Assembly: GCA_964441455.1 (NCBI GenBank)
Contig: CAYTUX010000182.1
Location: 1-8,996, forward strand
DNA: 8,996 nucleotides
Origin: JAQICX01 sp964441455
GTDB lineage: Bacteria > Verrucomicrobiota > Kiritimatiellia > JAQICX01
Reading direction: 5' to 3'
Under the pieces are notes generated by a model. That model was given only the letters and a program-made list of their open reading frames with translations. It was not told the DNA's origin and made no database searches. How positions within the stretch are numbered: position 1 is the stretch's first letter; each line of letters starts with the position of its first letter. Shown one piece after another: positions 6,596-8,996 of the stretch. The translations under genes and the position numbers were made by a program.

Positions 6596-7168
6596 TTATA
6601 TCCTGATAATTTCCAGCAAGTGAAAAAAGTTTTCCACAGAGTAATCTGCCGAGTCGGAGAAATCCTTGTGTCCATGATTACACATAAAACAAGTTTTCAT
6701 ACCTGCACTTTTACCACAATTAATATCATGTATATAATCACCTACAAAGATGCATTCCGATGGAGAACATTCCCACTTAGATAATATATGCAAGGCAGGC
6801 TCCGGACTCGGCTTGACAAATTCAAAATCTCTGGTAACAATATGGTCAAAAGTCAAATTATATTTTGAACATAATGCTTCAACATTTCTAATTCTATTTC
6901 TTGTAAGCAATCCCATTTTAATTGACTGTTTATTGCAGTAGTTATAAAAATCAATAAAACCATCTTGAAGACTCATATTGTCAATTGCATATTGCTCATA
7001 CTTCTCAATAGTTATATTTATATGATCAACATGTTCTGTCGGCAAGTCTTTAATGATTTCAAGAACATCACCTGACTTGCAAATTCCAAGTTCCTCACGT
7101 AGTTGCTGAAAATCAATAACAGGTTTTGTTATTGTTCCATCCATATCAAGAATTATACCTTTAAACAT
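6596..7168 (-). CDS. HAD-superfamily phosphatase (phosphoglycolate phosphatase-like)
   Basis: The 190-residue protein carries all four haloacid dehalogenase motifs: motif I ILDMDGTIT with nucleophile D8 and acid D10; motif II LLTRN with T89; motif III K119 in VKPSPEP; and motif IV FVGDYIHD with D144 and D149. An alpha-helical cap (about 16-75) between motif I and the core fits subfamily I, like phosphoglycolate phosphatase or beta-phosphoglucomutase. The substrate is probably a small phosphorylated metabolite, but its identity cannot be read from sequence. ATG at 7168 is chosen over the in-frame TTG at 7219 because the longer form would overlap the sulfatase by 47 bases, while the ATG has GGTGAG just upstream and starts right at the conserved beta-strand FKGIILDMDGT. 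It begins four bases after the sulfatase stop codon and ends five bases before pyk. Confidence 0.9.
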   Translation of the reverse strand: MFKGIILDMDGTITKPVIDFQQLREELGICKSGDVLEIIKDLPTEHVDHINITIEKYEQYAIDNMSLQDGFIDFYNYCNKQSIKMGLLTRNRIRNVEALCSKYNLTFDHIVTRDFEFVKPSPEPALHILSKWECSPSECIFVGDYIHDINCGKSAGMKTCFMCNHGHKDFSDSADYSVENFFHLLEIIRI

Positions 7169-7172
7169 AAAC

Positions 7173-8519
7173 TCACCAACAACATGGAAGAATCTCCGGT
7201 CTATATCCCTCAACTTCAAAAATTCTCTGTTTAATTAGTTCAGCAAGTTCCGCCCTTACATCTGAATAGTCGTCATTTTTGACAAGATTAGTCTGCTGAT
7301 GGGGATCTGTATCATTGTCATATAAAAACTCTTCATAATAGGTTTCTGCTGATATACATGTACCTGATGACTTCGCCTTAACACAATATGTCCAGCGATC
7401 TGTTCTGATTGCCCTACCGCATTTCGACTCACTAATCTGCAAGAAGCTGTCTTTTATCCAATCATTACAATCTTCATCAATAGCATCTTTTAATGTTCTG
7501 CCTCTCATAAAGTCATACTCTTTTAGCGGAATTTGAGCAATATCCATAATTGTTCTCGGCAAATCAATAAGATTTACAAGTTTATCATCAACAACTTTTC
7601 CACCGGCAAAATCAGCTCCATAAATAACCATAGGAATTTTTATGCATGCATCATGACAATTTCTTTTATATTCACCTTCTCGAACTCTAAAATGCGAACC
7701 ATGATCACTTGTATATATAATAACAGTATTATCTGCAATCCCCATCTCTTCAAGTTTTTCACGAATTCTTCCGAGATTCATATCCAAAGAGTTGATGCAA
7801 CCAAGGTAATCCGGATAATTTGCTTCCCAATCACCCTGCCCGGGAATTAAATCTTTAGGAGCAATATAATCTGCATACTTCTCTTTTGAACCATAAGGTC
7901 CTTCATAACAGTTATTATCATTCTGATGATGCGGCTCAATATATGATGTAAACAAAAAGAATGGTTTATCCAAACTTCTTGAATCAAGATAATCCAAAAC
8001 CCAATCTGTCTGGGCATCGGCTCTGAAACGCCCCTCAGGAAAATATTTTGCATTTCCATCGGCATCAAACATATGCCCGTCATAACTGTGAGATGTGAAC
8101 TCAAGAACATCAGATGCCAACCAATAATCTCTATAGCCACCTCTTCGCTCTTCCGGAACAGGTTTTATCCTGAAATCATCCGGTCCGTCCTTATCACCAC
8201 ATGAAGCCAGATGCCATTTGCCTATGTATCCTGTTTCATAACCGTTTCTATTTAAAATCTTTGCTATAGTTTCTTCTTCCATAGGCAGCAGTTTATGGTT
8301 GGTATGACAACCTACCTCCGTTGCATATTTTCCGGTCTGTAAACATGCTCGAGCCGGACCGCAAACAGGCTGGCATGTAAAAGCATCCTTAAACAACACC
8401 CCTTCAGAAGCCATGTTGTCTAGATTAGGCGTTACATCCAGAGGCTGTCCGTAACATCCACATGTGTCCCAACGCTGCTGATCCACAAAAAAGAAAATTA
8501 TATTAGGTCTATTCGTCAT
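7173..8519 (-). CDS. Formylglycine-dependent sulfatase (type I), no signal peptide
   Basis: Sulfatases of this family hydrolyse sulfate esters using a formylglycine made from a cysteine in the C-x-P-x-R motif. The 448-residue product shows D13/Q14 (FVDQQRWD), the signature CGPARACLQTG (53-63) with the modified C53 and R57, GKWH (100-103, K101 and H103), H197 in EPHH, the metal ligands D272 and H273 in TSDHGSHF, and K294. The alkaline phosphatase-like core and C-terminal subdomain are complete. ATG at 8519 is preferred over the in-frame start at 8567: it has AAGGA upstream, and MTNRPNIIFFFVDQQRWD is the usual family start, while the extra 16 residues are merely tatA read in another frame. The N-terminus has no signal peptide or twin arginine, so the enzyme is predicted cytoplasmic unless exported in a complex. 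It overlaps tatA by 11 bases. Substrate is unknown; choline sulfate or a carbohydrate sulfate are possibilities only. Confidence 0.93.
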   Translation of the reverse strand: MTNRPNIIFFFVDQQRWDTCGCYGQPLDVTPNLDNMASEGVLFKDAFTCQPVCGPARACLQTGKYATEVGCHTNHKLLPMEEETIAKILNRNGYETGYIGKWHLASCGDKDGPDDFRIKPVPEERRGGYRDYWLASDVLEFTSHSYDGHMFDADGNAKYFPEGRFRADAQTDWVLDYLDSRSLDKPFFLFTSYIEPHHQNDNNCYEGPYGSKEKYADYIAPKDLIPGQGDWEANYPDYLGCINSLDMNLGRIREKLEEMGIADNTVIIYTSDHGSHFRVREGEYKRNCHDACIKIPMVIYGADFAGGKVVDDKLVNLIDLPRTIMDIAQIPLKEYDFMRGRTLKDAIDEDCNDWIKDSFLQISESKCGRAIRTDRWTYCVKAKSSGTCISAETYYEEFLYDNDTDPHQQTNLVKNDDYSDVRAELAELIKQRIFEVEGYRPEILPCCW

Positions 8520-8745
8520 TTTCATCATCCTTCTTATTGTTTTTATTATCGTGATTCTCTTCATCACTGTTTTTTAGTTCATCAAGAAATTCATCTTTTC
8601 CTTTTTTCAACTCTGATACCATTCTCCCCAGATATCTTGCAATATTAGGCAACTGTTTTGGTCCGAAGATCAATAGTACAACCACTAAAATAAATAAAAC
8701 TTCCTGCCACCCCGGGCGACCTGTAAAAAAACCTAAAATATTCAT
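8509..8745 (-). CDS. tatA: Twin-arginine translocase subunit TatA-like (TatA/TatE family)
   Basis: This small membrane protein would form the pore-like part of the Tat pathway, which exports folded proteins. The 78-residue product has a short polar N-terminus, one membrane helix (about 14-28, EVLFILVVVLLIFG), the FG hinge followed by PKQLPNIARYLG (29-40), an amphipathic helix (about 34-55) and a highly charged tail rich in D, E, K and N. This is the standard TatA/TatB plan; the short length favours TatA over TatB. ATG at 8745 is chosen over TTG at 8757, because the GGAG ribosome binding site lies inside the longer form and directly before the ATG. No tatC is present in the window. The last 11 bases (ATGACGAATAG) also encode the sulfatase start, so the two genes are translationally coupled. 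Confidence 0.9.
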   Translation of the reverse strand: MNILGFFTGRPGWQEVLFILVVVLLIFGPKQLPNIARYLGRMVSELKKGKDEFLDELKNSDEENHDNKNNKKDDENDE

Positions 8746-8844
8746 ATTAATCTCCAATTATAATATTCTGTTATGTCAAAACTCTCATCTTTTTTTCCTG
8801 TACGGGCGATACATGCCCTGTTTTTCTGGTTGAACACCCTTTTT

Positions 8845-8946
8845 GGCGGGGTCACGGACCCCGACCCTACAGTTGCTGATGCTGAAACCAAACCTAAATG
8901 GTTGATTGCAAATGGTTTCTGTAGGGTCGGGGTGCTTCACCCCGCC
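8845..8946. repeat. REPIN-like inverted pair of GTAG-headed palindromes
   Basis: Two 26-base units lie in inverted orientation with their GTAG heads facing inward, 50 bases apart. The left unit (8845-8870, minus-strand reading) has head GTAG and stem CGGGGTC / GACCCCG with loop CGT. The right unit (8921-8946, plus strand) has head GTAG and stem CGGGGTG / CACCCCG with loop CTT. Each stem is a perfect 7 bp. The loop-closing pair is C-G in one unit and G-C in the other, so both bases changed together and pairing was kept. Additional pairing between the inner flanks (CTACAG with CTGTAG, and AAACCA 8885-8890 with TGGTTT 8913-8918) lets the whole element fold into one long hairpin. It is a GC-rich island upstream of tatA. 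Confidence 0.75.
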
Positions 8947-8966
8947 TTTAAAATATAATTTTTAAC

Positions 8967-8989
8967 TTTATCACCCAAAAAATGATAAA
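8967..8989. repeat. AT-rich hairpin at right edge
   Basis: TTTATCA (8967-8973) and TGATAAA (8983-8989) form a perfect 7-bp inverted repeat around a 9-base centre that is mostly A. It could be a weak terminator or an operator site for a gene beyond the window edge, or chance in AT-rich DNA. The edge of the window prevents a firmer call. Confidence 0.3.
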
Positions 8990-8996
8990 ACAAAAA

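Noticed and set aside
8756..8783. TTGACA and TATAAT hexamers just upstream of tatA on the minus strand
   Set aside because: Both match consensus, but they are only 11 bases apart rather than about 17, and the -10 would abut the ribosome binding site, leaving almost no leader. They cannot work together as a sigma-70 promoter.
8804..8825. GGGC / GCCC hairpin followed by a T-run (plus strand), terminator-like
   Set aside because: The stem is only 4 bp and no plus-strand gene ends just upstream, so it has nothing to terminate. It may be part of the neighbouring repeat region.
8773..8958. 61-residue open reading frame on the plus strand over the right-edge palindromes
   Set aside because: It has no ribosome binding site, runs straight through both palindromic units, and its composition follows the repeat. 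It is best explained as a chance frame within a repeat element, although repeated copies could be wrongly annotated as a protein family.

Overview
The window looks like chromosomal DNA of an AT-rich Gram-negative bacterium. A lipid A-type acyltransferase implies an outer membrane, two rubrerythrin-family proteins suggest an anaerobic or microaerophilic life, and a formylglycine-type sulfatase sits beside a Tat subunit. This combination, with GC-rich palindromes in the spacers, would fit the PVC group (for example Lentisphaerae or Kiritimatiellota). That placement is an inference from gene style only; no rRNA or other marker is present to settle it.

Layout. The left edge (3-383) holds the 3' end of an unrecognised plus-strand gene. 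A roughly 490-base gene-free stretch follows, packed with short hairpins, a 29-base direct repeat and a long inverted repeat. Then come two plus-strand housekeeping genes, serS (877-2148) and ung (2307-2975), separated by a spacer with a perfect GC-rich palindrome. From 3083 to 8745 everything is on the minus strand and reads right to left: tatA, a sulfatase, a HAD phosphatase and pyruvate kinase (pyk) form one tightly packed unit, with an 11-base overlap and gaps of 4 and 5 bases. After a 132-base spacer carrying a good promoter and an operator-like palindrome, a second unit holds rubrerythrin, a rubredoxin-less ferritin-like protein and the acyltransferase. The right edge holds an inverted pair of GTAG-headed palindromes, like a REPIN.

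How the genes relate. The rubrerythrin pair probably forms a peroxide/oxygen defence unit. The tatA-sulfatase-HAD-pyk cluster combines export, sulfate-ester cleavage, phosphate removal and lower glycolysis. Its packing suggests co-transcription, but a single shared pathway is not proven.

I see no tRNA, rRNA, CRISPR array, transposase, prophage or recognisable defence system. The most unusual material is in the spacers: several families of small palindromes, including a pair whose stems differ by a compensatory base-pair swap. The main protein-level oddity is an acyltransferase lacking the expected acidic catalytic residue.
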